Positions 38,180 through 51,669 are shown, counted from the stretch's first letter. The stretch is 64,000 nucleotides of DNA from Colias croceus (GCF_905220415.1 NC_059546.1:8556001-8620000), one strand, 5' to 3'. The notes: generated by a model from the sequence alone, not told the origin. Made by a program: numbers and translations.

Positions 38180-39288
38180 TTAAAGACAAAACAGGAAACA
38201 ATAACGATTACTGACAATTTTGTAACGATAATTCATACAATGAGCAGTGACTGGAAGATATATTATATTTATTATAATTTTACCGCAAGTTTTGCATAAA
38301 TTTATGTCGTCTGAGGCCATCAAGGCGGCATTTGTCTGGGAACTAGAACCTTCCGTTGGCAAAGTGTAGTGCACTTTAAATTTAATTCGTCTTTTGTTTC
38401 TCTTCTAATATATTTCTAGTTATTATTGTTTTTCGCGGATTATCTTTCTGGATAGAGGTCGGTGAATCATCTTTATGCATTTATAGAATAGATATATAAT
38501 AATTATATATTATTGTGACATTGAATTTATAATTATTTACAAAACAATCATCTAAAGTTTTGTTGGGCCGTGGGCGTGTGCAATTATAACATGTTGCTAT
38601 TTTTCAGGTTTAAACAGCACAACATCATAATAATAAAATTAGTATTCACTCAATAGTCAAAACAGAAGATTGCAGAACAAAAATATGCATTATTTCAATA
38701 TTTACTGTTAATAATTGTTCGACAATTTCTTTACTAGTTTTTTTATTTCAGTTATTATCCTAATCCTACAAAATCTATAAAAGCAAAATTTATTAAAATC
38801 AATTCAGTCATCTTTGAGCCATACGTAAGTGGTATAACTAACACGAACTCTTATATAATACTATATTATTGATTATAAAGCCCTTTCCATCATCTATAAT
38901 GACAAAGGTACAACCAAATCCTGTTACCATACTTGTATCAAAAACAGTATCTTATCAAGTGCAAGAGTTGAATAAAAGCAGCACCGGAGCAATGTAAGGA
39001 CACACGACACTATCTTGAAGTAGATTAATGTCCTCGAGAGATTGCTTCACGTTGAGAGCAGCCTTATAGTAATTTTAGTTGAATTACTCCGCTGTACGAG
39101 CGACTGTTTTGAACTTTACAGGCTTTTGTTTAACGACGTCTGTGATGTTATTGCAGTTAAACTGACGGAATAGAGAGATATTATCTTATGATATTAGATG
39201 TAGATGCGCCACTTGCTTATTATAAAAATTAGGCACTCATTTTCATTGGCACATTATTTTTCATTTTAGCTGATACATAAGCTACACG

Positions 39289-39384
39289 GAACGAATCGGT
39301 GGTAAATGAGAAAGCTATGTCTTGACAATATTCAAAAGTGCTTCTAAAAGAAGTCTAGTTGAATAAATAAATGATTGAGTTTGA
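39289..39384 (+). mobile_element. Non-LTR retrotransposon 3' end, short copy
   Basis: GAACGAATCGGTGGTAAATG, ATTCAAAAGTGCTTCTAAAA, GTCTAGTTGAATAAATAAAT and GATTGAGTTTGA match the copy at 19.85-20.0 kb in order and orientation. Confidence 0.65.
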
Positions 39385-41043
39385 AATGCATAAGTTGGGA
39401 TATTACTAATCTTCTACCATTATTTATGTCTATACAATATTGAGATAATAAAAACAATTATAAAAACTATTGTTGAAATAACATGCAATTCAAATAAAAC
39501 ACACTTAACACAACCATTATCACTTCAACCGATACTAAAATTAACTATTTACACGCAATATTTTCTCATTTACATAATTGTTTCAGCAATCGTGGATATA
39601 TTAAACAGCGTATTGCTAATCGCAATAATTTAGGCCCACTCAACGATATCTGTAATACTCATTACGCTCGATTATATTAATCAGTAACTTAACCAATGGT
39701 TATATTGTTAAACGACGTTTTAAGGTTATTCTCCTATGATTGTTATGTAACCAACAACTATTACAACTCTATAGAGTTGCTTTTGATTAGGAAACTCTAA
39801 AGGAAACATTTTATCTGATTCTTTTTTAATATTATATAGATTCTACATCGTTGTTTTTTTAACATAATGATTCTCCATAGTTGCCTTTGCATTATCAAGT
39901 AAAAGGTTTCAAATAAAATTAAATTATAGTTCTTTGATCCAGATCGTATTTACAAAACAGTTCACAGCATTTATAGGTGTCAGATATATTATAACTAGTT
40001 ATCTAGCACATCTTGACGAGGCTCGGCGGCTCTAAATTAAACTGTTGATAGCTCAAAGCGATAGGCCTTCAGATATCCGATCTCTGCTTAATGAAACACC
40101 ATTTAAGCCTCCTGCTAAACTGATGTCAATATATACATTTCGATTGAACGATTTCTGATGCTTTGTTCAATTAGGATATTGATTGGGTTTCATATCTTTA
40201 ATCGAAATTGTTAGTTTACCTGCTAATGTGTTAGTTTCATATTTTTCACAGTTTTTGAATCTACAAATATAATAACCTAAAAATCTGTACTTTAAAATTA
40301 TCTACAAAACTCTGTATTATTTAATACAGAAAAGAAAGGAAAAATTAAATTAAGTATATTTAAAATAAATTATACGTCTTCTGGTCGGTTTCACAGCTCC
40401 TCGATGTGTTCAATTTAGCATACCTACTTATCAGTAAAATGATAAATAATGTATGGAATTTTTTGTCAAAAGGTAGGAACGCGGCAATTCATACCTTCGT
40501 AGCACCGTATCGATATATCACAGTCTGAAATCTCCCATTATATTACACATCTTAATCCAAATATTGCTCACTTTATAAAATCAGATAAACAAATTGAAGA
40601 CATGCACATAGTAACTGTAGAAAGAATTTATCGGTAATTTTTCCATTCCACCACACAGATGGCGCAGCTGTGATCACGGTTCGTTAGCTACTCCTCGAGC
40701 AAATCTGATTTCTTTGGATTCAATTAGCTATTGATTTTCGTTATTAACGCCTGTTTTGTTTGAAAATGCTAGCTCGAGGATCTACTACAGGACTAATCAA
40801 CGCTGTTTATTTGCATGTTTGAGAGTGTCAAAGTTGGATGTCTTGTTGGAGATGATTGAGGTTCCGTACTGAAAAAAAAAATTAATAACAATTTCCTCAG
40901 ACAACTTAGCCATTACTTGTAATGCTCAGACATGATAATATGTAAAATGTACCAATATAACGATTAAATTATTTGTAGATATTTCAATATCCTTATCCTC
41001 TTTATCTGCCTGTCAGAGATCGGACTTTTCCGACCCTGTTTTT

Positions 41044-41073
41044 CCGACATCTACGGTTCCGACATCTACGGTT
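41044..41073 (+). repeat. 15-bp tandem duplication
   Basis: CCGACATCTACGGTT occurs twice in direct succession. Confidence 0.9.
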
Positions 41074-41741
41074 TTATTGAGTGATTTTTGCGAAATAATT
41101 TATTTTACCAAAAAAAATATATATATAGAATTTTTAATTAATTCAATTATATTTTTAATATTAGTAATAATGAAAAACGAAATTAAGTTTATGTCTCCAA
41201 ATATTTTCCTACTTTCTTTGATTTGATTTTTATGATAAAAAATCTGATTAAAAGATATTTTCAAAACAAAAAGTTTGCAAAACCATCCAACTTATTTAAA
41301 TTCTTCTAACTTATTTAATAACTTCAAAGTTAGTGCTCAACGCTTGAAGAGAATATGGAATTAATTTTTATTTGAGTTAACAGAGGCTACTGGCTAACCC
41401 TTCTCTCAGTAAACACGGTTTAATTACATTCACAAAAATGTTTCTAATTTCGCACAAAAGCTTCTTTTTATATTTGGTGTTTTAGAAAATTTAATAAACT
41501 TGCTTTTCTTATCTTTTCGAAAAGCTTTTTGCAAAAAAAAAATATAGCTCTCGAAATATGCACATTCCGTATAATATTTCACCTTTCTCATTGATATATT
41601 GTGTTGAAAAGTGTCGTGTTCCTTAAATATTAAAATTAGCTTCTTTTTTATAATTTAATAAGTACCTACCTATGTACTTATTAGAAGCATATGATTATGA
41701 TTGTCTAATCTTTTCAGTCTGCATTTGAGCAATAAAGTATA

Positions 41742-41930
41742 TCTATACTAATATTATAAAGCTGAAGAGTTTGTTTGTTTGAACGCGCTAATCTCAGAAA
41801 CTACTAGTCTGATTTGAAAAATTATTTCAGTGGGAGATAGCCTATTTATCGAGGAAGGCTACAGGATATATTATCACGCTAAAACCAACAGGATCGGAGC
41901 AGCGCAGGTGAAAGTGCGGGCCGCAGCTAG
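41742..41930 (+). mobile_element. Helitron-like element (AAGCTGAAGAG-head type)
   Basis: TCTATACTAATATTATAAAG head, GAACGCGCTAATCTCAGAAA, ACCAACAGGATCGGAGCAGC and terminal GCCGCAGCTAG|T. Confidence 0.83.
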
Positions 41931-43077
41931 TTAGGTATAAGGCTCGCCATTGTGTTACATTACTTTAATAATAATTATTATTGATGTAATGATCTACAGG
42001 ACGCCATTATACAAAAAAGCAGTCTCTTTTATGCTGCCATCTTTTTGTCTAAGTTTAGGTAAAAAATAACTGCCCAAATGTTAATTAAAATCCACTCATC
42101 GTTTATAATTTCAGAGTAAAAACTCGGTATTTCTCTACTGTTTCATATTTTAATAAAGAGGTCTGATATTGAATGGAAACGAAATATCACCTCCAAACTA
42201 TAGACGGCAAAAGAAAGCTGCTGAAAACTCAGTGAGATTTCTATGCAAAACAGTCGCGAACAAAATATTTTATTTGGCATGTACATTTTTTCCTTTGTAC
42301 TTATGGAAATTTCATGTCGCTAGAAAGTACGAGAAGAATATTAAACAGCCAATTGAAAATTTGATAACTTTTTGGCGAAGTTCATAAAGGCATGAATATT
42401 TTAGTACAATTCAATTGTAAGTTGCCTTTTAATGTAAGCTCGATATAACACAATTTGGACGTGTGCTGGATGTGATTAATTAAATTCTTCGGAACAATAA
42501 ATTTCATTAACGTTCAGCTAGAAATATAAAATGGCATGCTATAAATAAATTAAATTATTGTATAATGTATAATGTATATGGATGTTTGAATTTCAATTAA
42601 TTAATTACTAATAAGGAAATGTTGTTAGGAAACATTTCTTGTGTAAAACAATACATGAACGAAATACGCTGAATTAATAAATTCACTTTCTTTATATTTT
42701 CTTTCTTTGTAGTTGTTAGTAGTATTGCCTATTATTTCTATTGAATTTTATATAATTACGGTACAAATTTAAAAAAAAGCATGCGAAACCATTAGGTATC
42801 TAAGTAAATAAGTGCTTCTGAATATAATTGATTAGATGTGGAAAGGCCTACTGTTACCGATACCAGAACAGAAATGAATGGATTACGATAAATTTAATAC
42901 CCTAAGCAAGGAAAGTACATTACTCATTTGATTCACTGGTGAATTTTATTTGTATTATTGGGGCGCTTTATAGCAATAACACGGATGTATCTAGTTATTT
43001 TTTCATTCATCACAAAATTACGTCGTTTGACTTATCGTCGTTTTCTACATAAGTCATTTATTATAGTCACTAAGATA

Positions 43078-43155
43078 AAAAAATATCGTATCTATATTTC
43101 TAATTTACGATAGTTAAGTACTATAGAATAAAAAATATCGCATCTATATTTCCTA
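43078..43155 (+). repeat. Local direct repeat, ~54-bp period
   Basis: AAAAATATCGTATCTATATTTC recurs as AAAAATATCGCATCTATATTTC with one base changed, separated by a short spacer. Confidence 0.75.
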
Positions 43156-44728
43156 TATATTTCCAAAAATGCCGCTACGTGAAATTGCTTCAATCGGAAA
43201 CTGTAAATAAAACCAAAAACGATGTTTTAAAGTTCAAATTTCACCTGAATAATTCGCACATAAAGCATTCACTGGATGAAGCGTGGAACATACTTTTAAC
43301 TAGATACCATCGCTTTGAAACTCAATACGGTGCGATGGTCTCGTTATCAACCTTTTTTGTCTATTTAAAATAAAAGTTTAAAACCAGATCGGCTAGCAGT
43401 GTAAATGGTACTTTTTCACAAAACAGCGTGCGGTCGCTCTGCGGATTGTTTAGAAATATGTTCTTTTTTTTGTGACTGCGTTTTATGATATTTTCGGTTA
43501 GTCTTTTGTCAAATACCGTGTGTTCTTGTGTAATTGAAATTTCTAATAGAGTTACAAGAAATAAGATATTTTTGAGAACATTTTTTTAAATAGGATTTTT
43601 CATTCCTTCCTAAAATATAATTGAAAATATAACTTGTTTAATCATATTATTATTTTGCATTGAGTAATTCATGGGTCAATGCGGGGATGATAAAAATAAT
43701 CGTATACTAAACGCGTTGTAGAGCCCCTAATTCCAAAATTTAATTAACATACCAAAGCAATTTCCTTTTATTTATTTTTCGAATCATTCCTGCCATTTTA
43801 TCCGATATCTAATAAGGATTTGTTCCGTAAACAAAGAGTATAATGAATTATGTTAATATATCATCGAAAATCCACATTCATATAACCGCAGGCATGAAAA
43901 GGATCGAAATACGGAAAAATATAATAACGGAAAAAATATTCCTTTATACGAAACAATGTTTATCCCGAAAATCTTTAATATCGTTAATGGGATTACAATT
44001 CATGATTAATTAATAAGATTGACCTAATTAGTCGAAAAGTTTCTTTGTTAACACAGATCTTCAAATAGAAATTATTTGGCTTCTTTTTAATCGACTAATA
44101 ACTTTTTCGTTCCTTCAAAACGTTTGATAAATCAATTTTCTTTGTGTGAAATAGCTTTTTGAAATTACAAACTATTTATATTTGTGTATGTAGTAGTAAA
44201 TTACCTAACAAGTAACAATATAGGTGTATTGAGTGTACATAGTTACATGCGTGTACACAGGTAGGTACATAGTTTAGAGGCTTTGAGCTTTCCATTGAGC
44301 TTTTGGGTGTACATACCATATAATTAATATTAAAAGAAGAAAATTTAAACATTAATAATTGAAATTACTAATCGAGATCTTAATTTACTCAATTTTATTA
44401 TACGAGACATTCTAAAAATTAAATTTTAGGCGTGAATTCGTAGAAAAACGAGCACCGTTTTATCTCTGTGGATAAAGTTGACAAAAGTTTTATCAGAAAG
44501 GTAAACGGTAATTAAAATGAATACTTCACTGTTACAATTCAACCCCAATAATAACGTATATCGTTAACAAGGAGGTTTTTCCTGAAATGTAAAGAAAACA
44601 AAATAATAATTGGGTATTTTGCAAAACTATTAACAATGTTATGATACTCCAAAGATATACCTAGTATTATAATGTTATCTGTTTATTAATTATTACTAGA
44701 GCAATATTAAAATTAAAATCACTACAAC

Positions 44729-44890
44729 ATAGTATAAAACAAAGTCGCTTTCTCTGTCCCTATGTCCCTTTGTATGCTTAAATCTTTAAAACTACGCAAC
44801 GGATTTTGATGCGGTTTTTTTAATAGATAGAGTGATTCAAGAGGAAGGTTTTAGTATATTATAATTTATTAGGTTTTAGACAAAGCGTTA
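44729..44890 (+). mobile_element. Helitron-like element, 3'-truncated
   Basis: Starts ATAGTATAAAACAAAGTCGC with a clear CTACGCAACGGATTTTGATG core, then decays in an AT-rich tail with no GC-rich end. Same family as 33180-33360. Confidence 0.72.
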
Positions 44891-45494
44891 GCGTAGTTAA
44901 AATTAAAATGCAAATATCAAACTACAGTTGCATATAAATAACAACTAATAACTAGCTTAACTTCCCAAGAAATATCGGATTTCCAATATTCCAATCGGAA
45001 AGTTTCCGTATCGTATTTATTGTAGAAACGAGTGTATCCATTACGAGGAAATAATTGAAAATACTCTTCGCTGTTAGTAATTTGTTATATACTTTCAAGA
45101 AATGGATACAAGTTTTAATTAAGATATTAAGTAGCATTGGTATTGGTAATATAGACCATAATAATAGGTATATGTGAGTGTTTTAAACAGTTATTTTTAA
45201 CAAGCTAACTCATGTATCTTCGTCTGCTCTCTAAAGGAATATTTTTGCATTTTTCGCTTTTAATCGTAGCGCGATATTATGTTAACAGCATTCCTTGATA
45301 AATTAACAAAAAAATTTGAACCAGAAGTTACTGAGATTAATACGTCCAAACACACAAACAGTATAGATTTCGTGCGCACATGTTTGATTAACGAGAGCAA
45401 AAATGTGTATTATAAGTGATTTTTTAATATAATTAAAGACTAAAGATAGTCTTTGTTTAAAAGAAGGCAAAGCCATATTTGGTTATTTTTTACT

Positions 45495-45640
45495 GTAGAT
45501 AGGGAAGCACTTGACCACAATCTCGCCTGATGTAAAGCTAAGATGTGGTCTAAGATGGTACGCGCGCTTCCCTATAGTAGGTACCGGTTCACTCTACGCT
45601 TGAAGACTATTCAGACTATTTTCATAGTATGCCATTTATA
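45495..45640 (+). repeat. Lepidopteran dispersed repeat (GGGAAGCACTTGACC type)
   Basis: AGGGAAGCACTTGACCACAA, TCTCGCCTGATGTAAAGCTA, AGATGTGGTCTAAGATGG and TTCACTCTACGCTTGAAGAC are diverged pieces of a well-known lepidopteran interspersed repeat. Confidence 0.55.
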
Positions 45641-47687
45641 CAATAACACAAATGAAATGCAGGTCGCTTTATAACAAACAGTAGTGATCGTATAGCAAAG
45701 TTATTTCTCGCAGTTTGAATTACAAAGGCACATAATACTAAGGAGTCTCGCTCAAGTATAAAGGAATATCAAAGAATACTCGAAAGTTTCCTTCTTCCTT
45801 AAACTTTCAGCTATTTTCTTTGTTACCTGTTTTCTTTAACGTAATTTACTTTAAAATCTAAGTTTAAAAGTGATATTCGAAACACATTGTGATCCGATTG
45901 AAGTAATTTGAATGAAGTTTATATTAAACAGAAGTTTTTGGGTTTGTGTGTTAATTTTGACGAATATAAATCTTTATGTGTTTTTGTGCACTTATGAAAT
46001 CGAGATTCTTGTTTATTAATAGGGATACAGTCAAAGAGATAGTCGATTTCTGTGAATAATTATAATTATTGGAAATAGCTTAAAAGACTTCCTTTATACG
46101 TATAAATCCATAACAATAAAATGCATTATACCTTAACAATGAAAGTTATAAACAAGAACACGACTATTATTTAAATCTACTATTCGTTAACTAACAGGAA
46201 ATCACGTCACTACTTCACTGAACTAAACTAAACTATACAGAATCATCTCAAACAAAGTTACTAAACATTTATAATATCATTTCGTGGAGCACAGATAAAT
46301 AATGCTCAACATCAAACGCCCGAACAAATATGAACTATATTAATTCCGCGTCACGCTTTTCTGAACGGATCCTTGAATTTAATCTATTTAAATCCCCATA
46401 TAAAGTCTGAGCCTTGGTGAGGTCACGGATTTGCGGTGCGATAGGCGGAGAAACCGCGTTTTTAATAGCTTAGAAATTTATTGTAAACGGTATAGTCATC
46501 GAGTAGTAGGAATATTTAGTAATAATAAAAAACGATAATATATTTATTTTCGATTGTGTCGACACAAAATGTTTAATTGTTCATTGAAAATTATCAGAAG
46601 AATATGACATGCTAAATGAAAGAAATTCCGCTTATTAAAAATAAATAATGAACACAGCTTAATAGTGAGTGCTTTTATATTAGAAAGGTAAAATTGTCTC
46701 AATTACACGACTTAATTCTCGAGAAAAGCAAAAAACTATTTATTTATTTCCAGTTCTTATCCCGCTTGTCGCTTTCTCTTATCCTTTAATCCTTTATCTT
46801 ACAAGTCATGCCAACACAGAGTATTAAAGTTTTAATTGAATCTGCTTTACGCCACGTCGATGGATACTTTTCTAATTATAAGTAGTTAAATGCAAACTGC
46901 TAAGCTTGGTGACAAATAAACAGGGCAAATAGTTTTAGCGCTGACTTGGTGCATACAACTCTTACGCGTTTAAATTACATAATATTAAATGAGCTCCATA
47001 ATGTACTTTTTTGCATTATTAAGAGAAGACTTACATAAAAATATTAATTTAATTAATAAAGGTTGGAGCTTGAGTGCAATGGACAATCTATTTTAAAATG
47101 ACATCGTTAAACTTATTATAACTCCAGCGTTTGAGATATCAATTAATGAATATTCAATAACTTTAAAGTTAAAACATAAACGTAATCAAAAGGCTGAAAA
47201 CATTTGAAAAGACGTCAATCAAACAGAAGTTTAGCAGCGAATAAATTCTTTACAAATTAATTCATAATTTGATTTAAATTTCAACTTTTGACAAACAAAA
47301 GACGCAAGTCAAAAACATGACTGTTGTCTGTGTAAATACTTTCATGATTCAGTATTTAGTTTTGCAAATAACTTGGCATTAATTAAAGACTATTGCAATG
47401 TAAGTTTTAATTGAAATTGTAATGAAATGTTTGACAAATGTTCTTTGTGCATCGAAGTTTCAGCGTAACGTATAGTCATTAGCTGTTAAATTTGTTGGTA
47501 AATTGTAGTTCTGTCTGTAAAATATATATTAATATATTGTTCAACCAATTTCATATTATAACGCACTACAACCTCTAGTCCTGGCTTTTATTAATTAGTT
47601 TAAAAATAAAGTCTTTATTTCTTTGTAAAAATATAGTTTCCAATAAAATATAGCAACAAGTTTATAAACCTTTATTATCGTGAAATT

Positions 47688-47735
47688 TTGATTTATTATA
47701 ATTTAAACTCGAGAATTTAAATTATAATAAATCAA
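47688..47735. repeat. 20-bp perfect inverted repeat with CTCGAGAA loop
   Basis: TTGATTTATTATAATTTAAA at 47688-47707 is exactly complemented at 47716-47735, with CTCGAGAA between. Homology continues outward after a short gap. It could fold as a long AT-rich stem in intron 2 RNA. Confidence 0.9.
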
Positions 47736-48229
47736 TTTAAATTTTATAAATTCAATTATAATGTTTAAAATGAAAGTTCTATTGAACGCAAAATACATTC
47801 ACCGGAGAAATTTTTAATAATTTTGAAATATAATAGAACTAGTTTTGTTATTAGGTAGTACCTACCCGTGACCTCACCAATATATTATATTCAATATATT
47901 GAAAATTAATATTCTCTAAAGGATTCTGTTGAAATATAGAAATTAAACGTTTTCCAATAACCAAATGAACTCAAAAGCTAATTTATTTCATTAGATTTCT
48001 TAGCACTCGATAGAGGTAAATTAGAGTTAATAGTAATATGTGTTAATCCCTATAGACTATCATTTATCTTGCTTTCATAAGTTTTAGAACATATTTTAGA
48101 ATAATAGTACGTTTATTTTTTTAGATCTTATACTAATGAACGTAATTTTCATGTTATAACATATTTTTCCTACGTTTGTATTTTAATAAGAAATATATGG
48201 TTATATTTTATAACTCAGTATATTAAATA

Positions 48230-48420
48230 CTAACTGTGCCCTGCTGTTTTACCCGCAGAGCTCCACTCCTGTTAGTCTTAGCGTGATGATATATAGCTTA
48301 GAGCCTTCCACGATAAATGGGCTATCTAACACAGAAATAATTTTTCTAATCGGACCAGTAGTTCCTGAGATTAGCGCGTTCAAACCAACAAACTCTTTAG
48401 CTTTATAATATTAATATAGA
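48230..48420 (-). mobile_element. Helitron-like element (AAGCTGAAGAG-head type), diverged
   Basis: Read on the minus strand it starts TCTATATTAATATTATAAAG and ends with GGGTAAAACAGCAGGGCACA and TTAG. The terminal CTAG has mutated to TTAG. Confidence 0.78.
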
Positions 48421-49360
48421 TTTTTCTAAGCCACTTTTTTTCCCGACATGCAGGATGGTTATTTGTGTATATAATAACAAGCTTTATTTAAAAAGGTCCT
48501 AACAAGTTTGCAATACTATTTATAAATATGTCTTTTAGCAGTTTTTTTAGTGTGCAATATATTTTATACATACGTCTGTGTGGCAATGGAGCGAGGGTCT
48601 AGTAAACTATAATTAGTAGCAAACGTTATTCAAAGTGTGTGGTAGATAATGAAGCAGAATTCACGACTAATTTATAGAATCGTGTGCCTTAATTATGGCT
48701 TAACACATTCATAAGCAAATGAGCGTAATTAAATGCGGTTTAAAGTCTACAAATCTCTTCTAGGCCTTACATTTTATGTATAAAGAATTAATTCATATGC
48801 ATAAATAGGCCTTTTCGAGTAAGATATAAAATTAGGAGTGAGTTTTGATTTAGAATCTACCGTCCAAACAAACTATTCAGTCGTTTAAAAATCTAGATAG
48901 ACTTAGACTTAGACTAGAACTATATTTTACAGCTTAAGCTAACTTAAATGAGAAGATTCGCTAAGATTTATTTAAAAATTCTGTGGGATAAATGAATTTA
49001 GTATTAGATGGACATAAAGCATGATCTTTTATGCAGTTTTTGAATTTAAGTGAAATGTTCCACTCAAAAGACCATCAAAAATATTAGTCCTTCATAGAGC
49101 TCCAAGAGTCGAGCTAGGTTCCCATATATTTTAACCGATGTTCCCACAACCAATTGCTACGAATAAGCTCATTTGTAAGTTTATTTTGATTTCGAGAATT
49201 CCTCTGAAAAAACAATACTAATATAAATTAATTAGATTGTCGTATAAATTCCAATAACACGCGCGAACAGCAAACGAAATAGCATATCTGTATGTAAATT
49301 GTAAAACCCATTGAGATATACATATGGAGACGACACCGCCTACATCACTACATATACATA

Positions 49361-51511
49361 TGGGTGATTATACAAAAATGGGGTAACTTTTAAGGATATT
49401 TTGTTTACTATATTTTTTATATCAGATTATTACAAATTAGGGTGTATGTGATAGCTAATCTAATGAATATATGGTTCCAAATCGGGCCAGCCACTTTTTT
49501 AAGTAGATTGTGAGATATTTTAAATTTTCTGGATTTGGCCTCCAGGGGACTGACAAGGCTAACATAGTACTGATAAAAAACACAATTTTGTAATATTCTT
49601 AAAGAAATTCAATGAAAATTACTACAAATCTCTCAGTTTTAGTAATGGCACATGTCTTTTAAGTATTAAAATCACTTAGTTACATTTAAAAATGATAATT
49701 GATAATATATTGTGATACTGGGAAAAAACAATGTCTCAATTTTCAAAACAGCCTTCTGACATTTAACGCAACGTGAATATTCTTACTCTCTTACTTTACT
49801 TACTACTTTGACTTAGTTTTACTTAATATTTCAAGTAATTCACAAACAATAGAAACAAAAAAACGGCCAAGTGCGAGTTGGACTCCTAACAAACCTATTT
49901 TTTATTATGTTTGTAACTTAAAATTTATACTTTTAGCAATTTTTCCTTTATCTGTGTTATAAGACGTTGCTTTTTACCATATTTTAAGACTGTATACACG
50001 GCAAGCATCCTGTGTATTTTTTTATTCCCTTGCGAATATTTAAATTTGCGGAAATTTGCAGTATTAACGGATGTAGGTATCTTTTAATTGCGTTGCGTTA
50101 TAAGTTTAATTTTTTTACAGCCCCAAGGGTTCTTAATGTTGAGTATTCAATATAAATTTCAAATTGATACCTCCACGCGCTTCAAAAAAACGTCTTAACA
50201 GACAAACGGACAACAAAGTGATCCTATAAGGGTTCTGTTTTTTTCCTTTTGAGGTTCGGAGCCCTAAAAATCTAACATTATTTATGTTAAAAGTAATAAT
50301 TTTCATAAAATGGTTCATGGTTTTTAACCAAAGGCTTGAATGAAAGTCTCATCTGAGTTTTCATAAGAGCCTTTTGACATTTTTATAATGTTATTAAAAT
50401 AATTAACTTTTATGTTATTTTGAGGTAATTTTACTTCACAATATTATACGTTTACGTATTTATCTAATAAATACATATAACAAGCTATGCCCTGCAAGCA
50501 TCAAAATCAATAATTAAAATAAAATAAGATCTTTTAAATAAGATTATTAGTAGTTTGTTTCAATAGCTCTTTTCTTTGCTACTCTTTTTTAAATGTTTCT
50601 TCCCTAGTCAAATTCGGTTTCTTTTAGCGTGGCGCATGATGTTTTAAACTGAAATATCAAATAGAAATGCTTATACCAATAGCAATCAAGATAAAAGTTC
50701 TCAAAAACGATAGAATCATCAGTACTATGGGGTCGCGTCAGTCCACTGGCGCGATATCTGACATAGGACTGATGCCAGCGGATTGATAAAAAGGGACTTA
50801 ATATGAGATTATAATCACAAATTATGTTTTTTTGCCTTATTTCTTATATCAACAAACTATATTTTTACAAATCATACTTAACCATGTATGAATGAAAATA
50901 AAAATCAGTTTAACAATAAAATAACGACTCACCATAGGACTGAAATGTTGACTGGCGCAGCACGAATTTAGAGGACAAACACAACCCTAGCGCTGGTACA
51001 GTTATGACGGCCATCAAAATATGGGATGCACAAGAAACTTCATTACCAACATTAATATTTAGACAGGGATTTGACCTCGACTTGGTGATATTTAGCGAGA
51101 ATTTCAAATTTAAAAAACACACAACGGACTGACCAATAAAAACGATGACAAAGTTTATTTTTATTTTTTAAATAAAATGTTAAACATTTCGTTATGAAAG
51201 TTATACTATATAATACTATGTATATCAAAGATTGTCCTGAGTTAGTAAGTTTTCTCTAATCAATGATAATGTTTATAAAATAGTCACTTGATTGTTGGTT
51301 TTCGGAGTTGTGACATGCCAAAGTACTGATTATTTAAGTATTAATTTTGTTTTTTTATCAATTTGTATTTTAAATAAAGAAGTGAAAGTGAGTGACCAAA
51401 TAAAGGACGCTTTATTGTTTTAAAATAGATTGTTATTTGATTAAAATATAATAAGACTTTGTATAAATTGGCTGGTGACATTGAGTTACCCCATTTTTGT
51501 ATAATGACCCA
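49361..51511. mobile_element. TIR transposon with TA flanks (mariner-like?)
   Basis: The first 27 bases (starting TGGGTGATTATACAAAAATG) are repeated in inverted form at 51485-51511 with one mismatch. TA stands immediately outside each end (49359-49360 and 51512-51513), as in Tc1/mariner insertions. A separate repeat is nested at 49861-50270, so the original element was about 1.7 kb. No recognisable transposase was found. A minus-strand frame at 50910-51122 reads SLNITKSRSNPCLNINVGNE and ends at a donor-like CTATG|GTGAGT, but it resembles nothing I know. Confidence 0.6.
49861..50270 (+). mobile_element. Lepidopteran dispersed repeat (GGCCAAGTGCGAGT head), nested
   Basis: Begins AAACGGCCAAGTGCGAGTTG and ends AAGTGATCCTATAAGGGTTC ... 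TTTTTTTCCTTTTGAGGTTC followed by GGAGCCCTAAAAA. Head and tail are those of a very common lepidopteran interspersed repeat of uncertain class. It lies inside the TA-flanked TIR element, so it inserted later. Confidence 0.7.
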
Positions 51512-51531
51512 TATACATGTTCCGCTCAACA

Positions 51532-51547
51532 TACGCCATATGGCGTA
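51532..51547. repeat. 16-bp perfect palindrome
   Basis: TACGCCATATGGCGTA, 47 bases upstream of the THAP-like ATG and 20 bases from the right end of the TIR element. Confidence 0.8.
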
Positions 51548-51593
51548 ACTGCACGCTCATTTTTTATTTGTTTTAAAGTGAAACGCATCAAAT

Positions 51594-51669
51594 ATGCCTT
51601 CGTGTGTGTTACGATATTGCACAAATAATACAAATAATACGGAAAAGTGCAAAAGAATAACTTTCATCG
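51594..51669 (+). pseudogene. THAP-type zinc-finger first exon (isolated, possibly broken)
   Basis: The frame starts MPSCVLRYCTNNTNNTEKCK and continues RITFI. THAP domains open with M-P-x-C-x(2-4)-C and soon after carry [IV]-[TS]-[FL]-H-x-[FL]-P. Cys4 and Cys9 and the ITF at 22-24 fit, and a strong donor ATCG|GTAAGTA follows. The residue after ITF is Ile instead of His. A missing base in this exon would explain it, so the exon may be dead. The rest of the THAP domain (second Cys/His pair, AVPTIF-like motif) was not found in the next 1.3 kb. THAP domains occur in P-element-type transposases and host regulators; which applies here is unknown. Confidence 0.42.

Noticed and set aside
38180..38374. 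Minus-strand frame containing NLCKTCGKIII and a later His-Cys, suggestive of a zinc finger
   Set aside because: Only one C-x2-C pair, no proper second pair spacing, the frame overlaps the edge of a Helitron-like element, and no splice signals support it.
42169..43373. Two plus-strand frames of 72 and 64 codons in intron 2
   Set aside because: Low-complexity Lys/Asn-rich translations typical of AT-rich DNA, with no motif or splice support.
50910..51122. Minus-strand frame ending at a donor-like GTGAGT, with an apparent partner frame SYVRYRASGLTRPHSTDDSI at about 50.6-50.8 kb
   Set aside because: Tempting as two exons of a transposase, but the start is GTG in AT-rich DNA, no catalytic motif is visible, and the two junctions share a duplicated CAGTCCTATG word that could mimic splice sites.
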